DNA from: Verrucomicrobiota bacterium
Lineage (GTDB): Bacteria; Pseudomonadota; Gammaproteobacteria; Nevskiales; Nevskiaceae
Direction of reading: 5' to 3'
Length of the DNA stretch: 36,750 bases
NCBI GenBank assembly: GCA_903970595.1
Contig: CAJCJI010000530.1
Span: 1-36,750, forward strand
Below the pieces are notes generated by a model. The model saw nothing but the letters and a program-made list of their open reading frames with translations. It was not told the DNA's origin and did no database searches. The position numbers and the translations under genes were made by a program. Position 1 is the first letter of the stretch. The number at the start of each line of letters is the position of its first letter. Of the stretch, positions 9,162-16,843 are shown one piece after another.

Positions 9162-10355
9162 TCACGGGCGATTCCGTCCCAGCTTGTCGTGGCTGGAGAC
9201 CCAGTCGCCGAAAATCACGGCACTGCTCAGGGAGGTTTCGCCGGCGAGCACGGTAGCGGCGCAGATTTCCGCGAACTTGGCCGCCTTGCCCTGGCCGTAG
9301 CAACCCAGCATTTCCAGGCATTCTTTCTGCGTCGGCAGGCCGGTGCCGCCGCCGTAGGTGGCGACGATCAGCGAAGTCAGCGTGATCGACCAGTAGTAGT
9401 CTCCGTTGTCGAGTAACTGGGCGTAGGTGATGGCCGCATGCGATTCGGCGACGTTGGCCACGTCCTGCCCGGTGGCGATGAACAGCGCGGTGATGCCGTT
9501 GGCGGCATGCGCGCCGTTGTTGGCCGAGCCGGCCATGAAGGCGCCGGCCTGCGAGATCTGGCGGGCGCGGAACAGTTCCTTGCCGGTGACTCCCATGATG
9601 GGTTTGAGGATCTCGTCTTTCAGCACGATTTCCGCGACGACGCGCTTGCCGCGCGTCATCAGGGTATTCATCTGCGAGTGCTTCTTGTCGGTGTCGATAT
9701 TGCCCGAGAGGATGAATTGCGGATGATCCGGATGGTTTTTCTCGATCCACTGGCAAGCCGCCAGGGTGGCCTTGCCGGCCATGTTCTGGCCGGCGGCGTC
9801 ACCGGTGAAATAATTGAAGCGCAGATAGCGCAGCGGGCCGATTGCGTACTGACCGATATGATCCAGCTTGCCGAAGCGGGTGGTGGATTCGGCGGCGGCC
9901 TTGATCGCCTCGAAGTGTTCCGTCACCCAGACGCCGAAGTCCCGCGCCCGCAGCGCATCCTCGAACATGAACACCGGCGAGCGCTGCATGAACTGCTCCA
10001 CCACCGTGGTCTTGACGCCGCCGCATTCGCTGAGCAGCCGCATGCCGCGGTTGTAGCTGGCGAGCAGGGTGCCCTCGGTGGTGGCCATCGGGATATAAAA
10101 ATCGCCATGGGCGTGCTCGCCCTTGATGCGCAGCGGCCCGGCGATGCCGAGCGGCACCTGGGCCGCGCCGGTGAAATTCTCGATGTTGCCGGGCAGCACG
10201 CCGGGGTCGAAGGAGTAGCTGCCGACGTGTTCCAACGCCACGCCGGTGCGTGCCTGCACGAAGTCGCGCCGCGCCGTGGCCGCTTGCCGGGAGTAGTCGT
10301 CGGCCTTGTCGCGCGGGACTTTGGGCGCTGTCGCCGGCTTCGATTCGTTTTCCAT
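9162..10355 (-). CDS. hydroxymethylglutaryl-CoA reductase, class I type
   Basis: About 397 residues from the chosen start. HMG-CoA reductase makes or consumes mevalonate. Motifs in order: 'IENFTGAAQVPLGIAGPL', 'ATTEG' (catalytic Glu), 'TGDAAGQNM' (nicotinamide-dinucleotide site), 'SGNIDTDKK' (catalytic Lys), 'GQD' (catalytic Asp), 'GGGTGLPTQ' and a C-terminal 'SHDKLGRNR' supplying the catalytic His. The SHxxxxxNR tail and DKK pattern match the class I (eukaryotic/archaeal, usually NADPH) form rather than the class II form of Pseudomonas mevalonii. An in-frame ATG exists at 10484, but 10355 is chosen because family similarity begins there and AAGGA lies just upstream. First gene of the reductase-dehydrogenase-amidase run; no other mevalonate gene is in the window. 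Confidence 0.92.
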   Translation of the reverse strand: MENESKPATAPKVPRDKADDYSRQAATARRDFVQARTGVALEHVGSYSFDPGVLPGNIENFTGAAQVPLGIAGPLRIKGEHAHGDFYIPMATTEGTLLASYNRGMRLLSECGGVKTTVVEQFMQRSPVFMFEDALRARDFGVWVTEHFEAIKAAAESTTRFGKLDHIGQYAIGPLRYLRFNYFTGDAAGQNMAGKATLAACQWIEKNHPDHPQFILSGNIDTDKKHSQMNTLMTRGKRVVAEIVLKDEILKPIMGVTGKELFRARQISQAGAFMAGSANNGAHAANGITALFIATGQDVANVAESHAAITYAQLLDNGDYYWSITLTSLIVATYGGGTGLPTQKECLEMLGCYGQGKAAKFAEICAATVLAGETSLSSAVIFGDWVSSHDKLGRNRP

Positions 10356-10402
10356 ATCCTTATGCCTGACGGTGATGAGTGCGGGACAAATGAGTGCGCT
10401 AC

Positions 10403-10425
10403 AGTATATTGCCTTCGTAAAAGGC
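10403..10425 (-). promoter_or_regulatory. possible promoter and inverted repeat for the HMG-CoA reductase run
   Basis: On the minus strand a TATACT -10-like element (10403-10408) lies about 50 bases upstream of the ATG at 10355. The spacer just upstream of it holds an inverted repeat GCCTT-N5-AAGGC (10411-10425). The -35 is poor, as expected for an activated or repressed promoter. The same 164-base gap serves the divergent hydrolase gene. Confidence 0.3.
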
Positions 10426-10519
10426 GCATACACGCACCCGAGTGAGGGATGTCGCCGGGCCATCGGCCCCGTCCACGGTCTCATCCGGGCAAGAACGATC
10501 GATCATCAGGGAACCAGCC

Positions 10520-11617
10520 ATGGGCATGGATACAGGCAAGTCAGCAGTGCTCCCGGCCGCCGGCCGGTCGAGTTCGTGGCAGCGTATCGCGCGGGTCTTG
10601 CCGGCTTGCATCGGCCTGGTGCTGTTCGCCTCGCTTTGCGGCCGGGCCTACTCGGCCGAACCGGCCACCGTCGTGATCCCGGTTTCGTTTCAGGTGATCA
10701 ATCAGAATCACTCCTGGGTCCCGTGCTACAGCGACGGCGGCAGCTATCGTCTGAGCGGCACCATCACCGGCCCGGCTGCGGCCCTCACAAGACAAACGCC
10801 ATCGGCGGCGACGCTGTATCTGCATGGGCTGGGCTTTGCCAGCTGGTTCTGGCAATTCGACTCGGTACCCGGCTACGACTACGCCGCGGACCTGGCGCAG
10901 CAGGGGCAGGTCACCGTCGCCATCGACCGCCTAGGCCACGGCCAGAGCCCCTTGGCAAACGGCCGCGACACCTGTATCGGCGCCCAGGCCGACATGGCGC
11001 ACCAGGTCGTACAGCAATTGAAAGCCGGCACCTACATCCGGGAGGACGGCGGCGTGCCAGTCGCATTCACCAAGCTGGCCCTGGCCGGCCACTCCGCCGG
11101 CAGCGAAATCGCGGAGGTGGAGGCCTACTCGTTCGGCGACATCGACGCCCTCATCGTCATGTCCTGGGAAGACCAGTTGCCGTCCGTGCTGGCAACCCGG
11201 ACCCTGGCGGCCAGCAACTTGGCCTGCGGGCTCAGCGCCAGCGGCTACGCCGACTTCGGCAGGACCGACGAAGATTTCATCCGAGAAATGTTCCACAGCG
11301 CAACACCGGCGGTGCAGGCCGCGGCGACCGGCATGCGGGTCGCCGACCCCTGCGGCGACCTGACTTCGGTCATCCTCGGGTTGACCGTCAACGAGGTCGG
11401 CGTCGGCTTGATCCAGGTCCCGGTGCTCCAGGTCTGCGGTGCGGACGATGCGCTGTTCCCGGCCGCCGATTGCAAGCTCCAGAAGCTGCGCTACTTCGGC
11501 TCGACCGACAAGACCTTGCTCACGGAAACCGATACGGGTCACGCCGTTACGCTGGAAACCAGCGCGCCCGGCCTGGGGCAGAAGGTAGCCGATTGGTTGC
11601 AGTCCAGGGGGCTCTGA
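10520..11617 (+). CDS. exported alpha/beta-hydrolase
   Basis: 365 residues. After a long n-region, 'VLPACIGLVLFASLCGRAYSA|EP' forms a signal peptide ending near residue 47. The hydrolase fold shows 'LYLHGLGFASWFW' (oxyanion HG), the nucleophile elbow 'GHSAGSE', an acid in 'VCGADDALF' and the His in 'ETDTGHAVTLE', a complete Ser-Asp-His triad. Several Cys suggest disulfides, consistent with export. It probably hydrolyses an ester or lactone outside the cytoplasm; the substrate is unknown. I chose ATG 10520 (CAGGGA about 10 bases upstream) over an in-frame upstream start at 10442 because the extension adds no recognisable sequence. Divergent from the HMG-CoA reductase gene. Confidence 0.88.
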   Translation: MGMDTGKSAVLPAAGRSSSWQRIARVLPACIGLVLFASLCGRAYSAEPATVVIPVSFQVINQNHSWVPCYSDGGSYRLSGTITGPAAALTRQTPSAATLYLHGLGFASWFWQFDSVPGYDYAADLAQQGQVTVAIDRLGHGQSPLANGRDTCIGAQADMAHQVVQQLKAGTYIREDGGVPVAFTKLALAGHSAGSEIAEVEAYSFGDIDALIVMSWEDQLPSVLATRTLAASNLACGLSASGYADFGRTDEDFIREMFHSATPAVQAAATGMRVADPCGDLTSVILGLTVNEVGVGLIQVPVLQVCGADDALFPAADCKLQKLRYFGSTDKTLLTETDTGHAVTLETSAPGLGQKVADWLQSRGL

Positions 11618-11739
11618 GGCCGAAGTCGGAGTGCCGGCTGTCGGTTGCAAGCGGAGCGGGTACTGCTCACACGCTGCCCGTGGAGTGCGTTAGGCTTGGG
11701 TGACTCCGCGTGCACCGTGCGCGCGCAGGCGACGGCCGC

Positions 11740-11949
11740 ATGGTGAGCATGAAACACGAAGGCAGCGAAGAGTGGGACAAAACCCATCCGATCGGTTCGA
11801 CCTGGAGCTTTTCCTGGACCGCCGAATACGTAGTGACGGTGACGGGTCATACCCGGCGCGGCATCCGGGTTTCCTATCGCCGTCCGGGTTCCGGCCATAC
11901 GCTCAAATCCGGGATCTATCAGCCGGAGGAGCTGGTCAAGCCTGATTAG
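11740..11949 (+). CDS. small hypothetical protein
   Basis: 69 residues from ATG 11740 (or 66 from the ATG at 11749); the reading frame is also open upstream. The protein has no signal peptide or membrane segment. Its centre, 'WSFSWTAEYVVTVTGHTRRGIRVSYRRPG', alternates polar and hydrophobic residues and looks like a few beta strands, as in a small SH3-like or Tudor-like barrel. I recognise no family. The ribosome site is weak. It stands alone between the hydrolase and the convergent tetR-type gene, so the call rests on composition and frame only. Confidence 0.5.
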   Translation: MVSMKHEGSEEWDKTHPIGSTWSFSWTAEYVVTVTGHTRRGIRVSYRRPGSGHTLKSGIYQPEELVKPD

Positions 11950-11967
11950 GTTCGTTCGCCGCCGCCA

Positions 11968-11996
11968 GTCCGGCGTTCGGCGTCGCGCCGCCGGAC
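11968..11996. terminator. hairpin between convergent genes
   Basis: GTCCGGCG (11968-11975) pairs with CGCCGGAC (11989-11996), located between the small plus-strand gene and the convergent TetR gene. It lacks a T-run, so termination is only suggested. Confidence 0.3.
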
Positions 11997-12005
11997 GGCG
12001 GACTC

Positions 12006-12683
12006 TCAGCGCCCGGAATTCTGACGGGCCAGCAGTTCCGCCAGCGAATCCGCCCTCATCGCCTGCATCACCAGCGCGCCGGCAAACAGCATGTCGATGA
12101 AGCGCACCGTTTGCCGCATGATCTGGGCGCGCCGCGCCGGTTGTTCGATGTAATCCAGCGTCTGGTGAAACACCTGGTGCACCACCACCTGCGAGATCTC
12201 GCGCAGGGTTTCCACCTCCAGGCCCGGCGCGATCTTGAGGAACAGCACGTCTTCCACCATTTCCTCGGCGACGTCGCCGATCATGCGTTGCAGCGCTTCG
12301 CGCAGTGCCGGCGTGGCGCCATGCAGTTCGCGCACGGCGACGATGAATGCATCCGGGTTGTGCAGCGCATAGTCGAAGACATATTCGATGGTGCGGGGCG
12401 TGGCTTCGGCCACCGGGCTTTGCACAGTGCGGCGGATGCCGCGCAGGTTGGTGCGGATATCGCGGCCGAGCTCGTCGATGATGGTCTGGCTGAGCTCTTC
12501 CAGGCTGGTGAAGTGGCGATAAAACGTGTTCGGGTTCAGGCCTGCCTCGCGCGCCAGTTCGCGCAGACCGAGCATGTGCAGGCTGCGCTTGCTGGCGCCC
12601 AGGCGCAGCGCCGCGGCGATCAGGCGCTGGCGCCCGCCGGCGGGTGATGCCGGGCTTTCCTCTGTGGCTCTCGTGCGGCTCAT
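12006..12683 (-). CDS. TetR-family transcriptional regulator
   Basis: 225 residues, typical length. The N-terminal helix-turn-helix reads 'LRELAREAGLNPNTFYRHFTSLEELSQTI' (about residues 42-70), a textbook TetR DNA-binding domain; the rest is an all-helical ligand and dimerisation domain. The ATG at 12683 is preferred over in-frame starts up to 12818 because those would run through the operator and promoter. It is divergent from the flavin monooxygenase gene, and the nested inverted repeat between them is the likely operator, so I infer that it represses both itself and the monooxygenase/SDR genes until a lipophilic ligand binds. Confidence 0.9.
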   Translation of the reverse strand: MSRTRATEESPASPAGGRQRLIAAALRLGASKRSLHMLGLRELAREAGLNPNTFYRHFTSLEELSQTIIDELGRDIRTNLRGIRRTVQSPVAEATPRTIEYVFDYALHNPDAFIVAVRELHGATPALREALQRMIGDVAEEMVEDVLFLKIAPGLEVETLREISQVVVHQVFHQTLDYIEQPARRAQIMRQTVRFIDMLFAGALVMQAMRADSLAELLARQNSGR

Positions 12684-12714
12684 CGTGGCGTTCCGGCCAA
12701 TGCAGGGTGCACTC

Positions 12715-12767
12715 TTGACATTCAGTATACGCTTGTCTACATTAAGTAGACAGTTGTATACATCAAG
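12715..12767. promoter_or_regulatory. divergent promoter with nested TetR-type operator
   Basis: Plus strand: TTGACA (12715-12720), 17-base spacer, TACATT (12738-12743), a strong sigma-70 promoter for the monooxygenase gene. Overlapping it is an inner palindrome GTCTAC-ATTAA-GTAGAC (12735-12751), flanked by GTATAC at 12725-12730 and again at 12756-12761, giving an imperfect 37-bp palindrome. The same DNA reads as a direct repeat TTGTCTACATTAAG / TTGTATACATCAAG spaced 21 bases (two helical turns). On the minus strand TATACT (about 12724-12729) can be the -10 of the regulator gene. Binding here would block both promoters. Confidence 0.75.
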
Positions 12768-12838
12768 ACTTCGGGCCGCGAGCCAGCTGGCTGCGGCGAA
12801 CGAGGCAGATCCAATCATGCCTGCAGGAGAGCTTCACG

Positions 12839-14389
12839 ATGCCCAAGAGTTCCGCCAAACCGGCCACCCCAAAAGAGCAGCCGCTGCGCATCGCCATCGT
12901 CGGCACCGGCTTCGCCGGCCTGGGCATGGCAATCCGCCTGCAGCAGGCCGGCATCGAGGATTTCGTGATCCTGGAAAAGGCCGGGGACGTCGGCGGCACC
13001 TGGCGCGACAACCACTATCCGGGCTGCGCCTGCGACGTGCAGTCGCACCTGTATTCCTTCTCGTTTGCGCCGAACCCGGAATGGTCGCGCATGTTTTCGC
13101 CGCAGCCGGAAATCTGGAGCTACCTGCGCAAGTGCGCCGATCAGTACGGCCTGCGCCCCTACATCCGGTTCAACTCCGAAGTGCAGTCCGCGCGCTGGGA
13201 TGAGAAGGCGGGGCTGTGGCGCGTGCAGATCGCCGGGGGCCGTGAGCTCAGCGCCAAGGTGTTGATCTCCGGCATGGGCGGCCTGAGCCGCCCGGCCTAT
13301 CCGGTGGGTGTGAGGGGCCTGGAGAAATTCAGGGGCAAGACCTTCCATTCGCAGGACTGGGATCATGGCTACGACCTCAAGGGCAAGCGCGTCGCAGTGA
13401 TCGGCACCGGCGCCTCGGCCATCCAGTTCGTGCCGCAGATCCAGAAAGAGGTGGCGCAGCTGGACCTGTACCAGCGCACGCCGCCGTGGATCCTGCCCAA
13501 GCCGGACCGCGCCGTGTCGGACTTCGAGCAGCGGCTGTTCCGCCGCCTGCCCCTTGCCCAGCGCCTGTTCCGTGGCGCCATTTACGCCATGATGGAGACG
13601 CGGGTGCTGGGCTTCACCGTCAATCCGAAGATCATGAACCTGGTGAAGCGCATCGCGCTGCGCCACATCCACCGCCACGTCAAGGACCCGGAACTGCGGG
13701 CCAAGCTCACGCCGGACTACACCGTAGGCTGCAAGCGCGTGCTGATCTCGAATGACTATTACCCGGCGTTGGCGCAAGCCAACGTGGACGTGATCAGCTC
13801 GGGCATCCGCGAAGTGCGCGCCGGCAGCATCGTCGGGCAGGACGGCACGGAACGCCCGGTCGACGCCATCATCTTCGGCACCGGCTTCCACGCCACCGAC
13901 CCGATGCCGAAGGGCGTGTTGTTCGGACGCGGCGGGCTCGACATCGTCGATACCTGGAAGGACGGGCCGGAAGCCTACAAGGGCACCACCGTCGCCGGGT
14001 TTCCCAACCTGTTCCTTATCGTCGGGCCGAACACCGGCCTGGGGCACAACTCGATGGTCTACATGATCGAGTCGCAGGTGAATTACGTGATGGACGCGCT
14101 GCGAAAAATGGACGCCGGTGGAGTACGCAGCCTCGAGGTGAAGCCGGAAGTGCAGGCGCGCTTCAATGGCGCCATCCAGGCCAGGCTGAGCCGCGCCGTA
14201 TGGACGGCGGGCGGATGCAAGAGCTGGTATCTGCATCCGAGCGGCAAGAACACCAGCCTGTGGCCGGGCTTCACCTTCCAGTTCCGCCGGCAGACCAGGC
14301 GCTTCGATCTGGCCGCCTATGTGGCGGAGCCGGCCGAGCGGAAGCCGGCGAGAGCGGCGGGTCCGGAATTGCTGGTGGAAATGACTTGA
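12839..14389 (+). CDS. flavin-containing Baeyer-Villiger-type monooxygenase
   Basis: 516 residues. Two Rossmann motifs are present: FAD-binding 'IVGTGFAGLGMA' at about 20 and NADP-binding 'VIGTGASAIQ' near 187. Between them is 'GGTWRDNHYPGCACD' and the Baeyer-Villiger fingerprint 'FRGKTFHSQDWD' (FxGxxxHxxxW) at about 162-173. Such enzymes insert one oxygen atom from O2 into a ketone to give an ester or lactone using FAD and NADPH. ATG 12839 follows AGGAGAG with good spacing. An SDR gene follows 72 bases later, and a TetR regulator is divergent, so substrate-induced expression is likely. The exact ketone (cyclic, long-chain or steroid) is not readable. Confidence 0.93.
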   Translation: MPKSSAKPATPKEQPLRIAIVGTGFAGLGMAIRLQQAGIEDFVILEKAGDVGGTWRDNHYPGCACDVQSHLYSFSFAPNPEWSRMFSPQPEIWSYLRKCADQYGLRPYIRFNSEVQSARWDEKAGLWRVQIAGGRELSAKVLISGMGGLSRPAYPVGVRGLEKFRGKTFHSQDWDHGYDLKGKRVAVIGTGASAIQFVPQIQKEVAQLDLYQRTPPWILPKPDRAVSDFEQRLFRRLPLAQRLFRGAIYAMMETRVLGFTVNPKIMNLVKRIALRHIHRHVKDPELRAKLTPDYTVGCKRVLISNDYYPALAQANVDVISSGIREVRAGSIVGQDGTERPVDAIIFGTGFHATDPMPKGVLFGRGGLDIVDTWKDGPEAYKGTTVAGFPNLFLIVGPNTGLGHNSMVYMIESQVNYVMDALRKMDAGGVRSLEVKPEVQARFNGAIQARLSRAVWTAGGCKSWYLHPSGKNTSLWPGFTFQFRRQTRRFDLAAYVAEPAERKPARAAGPELLVEMT

Positions 14390-14461
14390 GCTTTTGACGC
14401 AGTGGTATTGGCAGGTGACGTTGGATTTTTTCTGGCTTAGCGGATTTCTGGGGAGAGTCAC

Positions 14462-15295
14462 TTGAAGTCTTTCGAAAACAAGGTCGCCGCCATCACCGGT
14501 GCCGGTTCCGGCATGGGCCGCACCCTGGCGCTGCGGCTGGCGGCGCAGAAGTGTCATCTCGCATTAAGTGATGTGAACGAGGCGGGACTGGCGGAAACGG
14601 CCCGGCTGGCCGCGCCTTCCGGCGTCAAGATCACGACGAAGAAGGTCGACGTGGCGGACCGCGCCGCGGTGTACGCCTGGGCCGACGAGGTGGTGCGCGA
14701 TCACGGCAAGGTCAACCTGATCTTCAACAATGCCGGCGTGGCGCTGGCCGCCACTGTCGAAGGCATGAGCTACGAAGACTTCGAGTGGATCGTCGGCATC
14801 AATTTCTGGGGCGTGGTCCACGGCACCAAGGCCTTCCTGCCCCACCTGAAGGCCTCCGGCGAGGGCCACATCATCAACACCTCCAGCGTCTTCGGCCTGG
14901 CCGGCATCCCCAGCCAGAGTGCCTACAACGCCACCAAGTTCGCGGTGCGCGGCTTCACCGAGGCGCTGCGGCAGGAACTGGAGCTTGCCAGGTCGCCGGT
15001 CAGCGCGACCAGCGTGCACCCCGGCGGCATCAAGACCAACATCGCCCGCGCCGCACGCATGACCAAGTCCGTGCGCGACATCGGCCTGGATGACGAGCGC
15101 GGCAGCGAGCGCTTCGAAAAGCTGTTCATCACCACAGCGGACAGCGCGGCCGGGACCATCCTCAGGGCGGTGCTCTACAACAAGCGCCGCGTGCTGGTGG
15201 GGCCGGATGCTTACCTGATCGACTGGCTGGTGCGGCTGCTGCCGGCCTTGTACCAGCGCATCACCATGGCCTTTGCCAGGCAGTCGATGCGCTAG
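14462..15295 (+). CDS. short-chain dehydrogenase/reductase with TTG start
   Basis: 277 residues. Cofactor motif 'ITGAGSGMG' at residues 12-20, 'NNAG' at about 90, and the catalytic set 'NTSSVFG....QSAYNATK' (Ser, Tyr-x-x-x-Lys). Classical SDR of alcohol/ketone type; a C-terminal hydrophobic segment 'LIDWLVRLLPALYQRI' suggests membrane association. No ATG lies upstream of the Rossmann motif; TTG at 14462 preceded by GGGGAGA is the natural start. Being downstream of the monooxygenase, it may supply or remove the ketone substrate by oxidising the matching alcohol. Its stop overlaps the stop of the convergent kinase gene (CTAG at 15292-15295). Confidence 0.92.
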   Translation: MKSFENKVAAITGAGSGMGRTLALRLAAQKCHLALSDVNEAGLAETARLAAPSGVKITTKKVDVADRAAVYAWADEVVRDHGKVNLIFNNAGVALAATVEGMSYEDFEWIVGINFWGVVHGTKAFLPHLKASGEGHIINTSSVFGLAGIPSQSAYNATKFAVRGFTEALRQELELARSPVSATSVHPGGIKTNIARAARMTKSVRDIGLDDERGSERFEKLFITTADSAAGTILRAVLYNKRRVLVGPDAYLIDWLVRLLPALYQRITMAFARQSMR

Positions 15296-15714
15296 GGCGC
15301 AGTGCAGCGCAGCCTCACCCGCAGACGGTTGCGTTCCTGCACCCGCTCATATTGCAGGCGTTCGGCGAAACCGGCGACCAGGAATGTGCCCAGGCCGCCT
15401 ACTGGGCGTTGTTCCAGCGGCAGTTGCAGGGTCGAGGGGTCCAGATGCAGCAGCGGGTCCCAGGCATGCCCGCCGTCCTCGTAGGTCAGCTCGATGCTGT
15501 CGCCGGCGGGCTCGATCCGTAAAGTCACCGGGTGAGCCGCTTCGACCGCGTGGCCGTGGCGGAAGCTGTTGGTGAACAGTTCCTCGGCTATCAGCTGCAG
15601 GCGCAGGCTATTGTCACGGGATACGCCCAAAACGCTGGACTGCCGCGCGATGAAGTCCATCAGCGCGGACAGGCTCTCGCTGCAGGCGGCAAAGCTCTCG
15701 GTTGAAACGGTCAC
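15292..15714 (-). CDS. anti-sigma-type serine kinase (RsbW/SpoIIAB-like GHKL ATPase)
   Basis: 140 residues, the length of a stand-alone RsbW domain. N-box 'IAEELFTNSFRHG' (ATP-magnesium Asn at about 51), G1 box 'YEDGGHAWDP' and G2-like 'GGLGTFLV' are in the right order. In partner switching this kinase phosphorylates a STAS protein on Ser, and a PP2C phosphatase reverses it; both partners are encoded 5-7 kb away on the same strand (STAS at 22315, CHASE2-PP2C at 19105). Start is GTG at 15714 with GGGGAG nine bases upstream. Divergent from the FecR gene across a 94-base gap. No sigma factor gene adjoins it. Confidence 0.85.
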   Translation of the reverse strand: MTVSTESFAACSESLSALMDFIARQSSVLGVSRDNSLRLQLIAEELFTNSFRHGHAVEAAHPVTLRIEPAGDSIELTYEDGGHAWDPLLHLDPSTLQLPLEQRPVGGLGTFLVAGFAERLQYERVQERNRLRVRLRCTAP

Positions 15715-15772
15715 TCCGACAGGCTCCCCGGGACTCCCTGGCGCTGCTTGCGTGCGCCGGCCCCGAAATGAT

Positions 15773-15778
15773 TATAGT
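15773..15778 (+). promoter_or_regulatory. weak -10 element upstream of the FecR-domain gene
   Basis: TATAGT at 15773-15778 is about 30 bases upstream of the ATG at 15809. The best upstream hexamer, TTGCGT at 15748, is 19 bases away, longer than ideal, so this promoter is tentative. Confidence 0.25.
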
Positions 15779-15808
15779 GGACAACAGGCCAGAGGAGGGG
15801 ACGCGACC

Positions 15809-16249
15809 ATGAAGGCGATGCTGTTTGGAGTGCTGTGCGCAGCCCTGTTGTCCGCAGCGGCCGGAGCGGACGAGGTCGCCGGCGTGTTCAAGGTGGTCAA
15901 GGGCGGGGTGTCGCTACAGCGCCAGGGCGCCAGCCTGCCGGCTGCCGTGGGGATGCCGGTCTATCAGTCCGACCTGGTGATCACCGCGGCGGACGGCAGC
16001 GCCGGCATCACTTTCGAGGATAATTCGCTATTGTCGCTCGGTCCTTCCAGCCGGCTCTCCCTGGACCGCTTCAACTTCAACTCCACCACGCACGCCGGGG
16101 CCTTCGAAACCACCCTGAGCAGCGGCAAGCTGGCGGTGGTGTCCGGCAAGATCGCCCACCAGCAGCTGGACGCGATGAAGGTCAGGACGCCCAGCAGCAT
16201 CCTCGGTGTGCGCGGCACCAAATTCCTGGTGGAAGTGGGCGCCCGATGA
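15809..16249 (+). CDS. exported FecR-domain protein
   Basis: 146 residues. Signal peptide 'MLFGVLCAALLSAAAGA|DEV', then a FecR domain with 'GMPVYQSDLVITAADGSAGITFEDNSLLSLGPSSRLSLDRFNF', 'ETTLSSGKLAVVSG' and the closing 'VRTPSSILGVRGTKFLVEV'. It lacks the cytoplasmic anti-sigma part and membrane segment of classical FecR, so it is a free periplasmic sensor or adaptor. FecR proteins of this type are often encoded with CHASE2-domain receptors, and one is present at 19105-21294. ATG 15809 follows AGAGGAGGGG; in-frame starts further upstream would overlap the divergent gene. Overlaps the OmpA gene by four bases (ATGA), so translation is coupled. Confidence 0.9.
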   Translation: MKAMLFGVLCAALLSAAAGADEVAGVFKVVKGGVSLQRQGASLPAAVGMPVYQSDLVITAADGSAGITFEDNSLLSLGPSSRLSLDRFNFNSTTHAGAFETTLSSGKLAVVSGKIAHQQLDAMKVRTPSSILGVRGTKFLVEVGAR

Positions 16250-16833
16250 AGATCCGTGGGCTGTTGCTGCTGGCGTTACTACTGAATGCCTGCGCCGCAC
16301 CGGACCGCATCGTGCTGCTGCCCGACGACCATGGCCGGGTGGGCAAGCTCAACGTCGGCAATGCCGGCGGCGATACGCTGCTCGATTCCGCCTATGCCAC
16401 GGCCAGTGCCAGCGGCGGACGCAAGGCCGAGGCCGGCCGCACCGATCCCCAGGCCGTGAACCAGGAATTCGGTACGGTGCTCGCTGCTCTGCCGCCGGCG
16501 CCGTATTCCAACATGCTGTATTTCAAGAACGACACCGACGACCTGACCGACGAATCGCGCGACTACGCGCGCAACGAACTCAAGCAAAAAATCGCCGGTT
16601 TCCCCGCCCCGGAGATCGTGTTGATCGGGCATACCGACACCGTGGGCGGCGACGAATTCAACGATCGCTTGTCGCTGGAGCGCGCCAAGGTGGTGAAGCA
16701 GTTGCTGATCGGCCTGGGGTTCGACGCGGCGCACATCTCGGTAGCCGGCCGCGGCAAGCGCGAGCTGCTGGTGCCGACCGCAGACGGCGTGGCGGAGCCG
16801 CGCAATCGGCGGGTGGAGGTTTTGGTGCGGTAG
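16246..16833 (+). CDS. OmpA-family lipoprotein
   Basis: 195 residues. Lipoprotein signal with lipobox L-N-A-C (Cys16), a variable linker to about 80, then an OmpA C-terminal peptidoglycan-binding domain: 'LYFKNDTDDLTDES', 'IVLIGHTDTVGGDEFNDRLSLERAKVV', 'ISVAGRGKRELLVPT' and 'EPRNRRVEVLV'. It anchors in the outer or inner membrane and binds peptidoglycan. The overlap with the FecR gene suggests the two form one envelope complex that senses cell-wall state for the CHASE2 receptor; that is inference. Its end faces the serine-rich lipoprotein gene 10 bases away, with no terminator visible between them. Confidence 0.92.
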   Translation: MKIRGLLLLALLLNACAAPDRIVLLPDDHGRVGKLNVGNAGGDTLLDSAYATASASGGRKAEAGRTDPQAVNQEFGTVLAALPPAPYSNMLYFKNDTDDLTDESRDYARNELKQKIAGFPAPEIVLIGHTDTVGGDEFNDRLSLERAKVVKQLLIGLGFDAAHISVAGRGKRELLVPTADGVAEPRNRRVEVLVR

Positions 16834-16843
16834 GGAGGCGACT

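Noticed and set aside
12815-14557. Long minus-strand frame opposite the flavin monooxygenase
   Set aside because: Crosses the operator and monooxygenase gene, has shadow-type composition and no recognisable domain.
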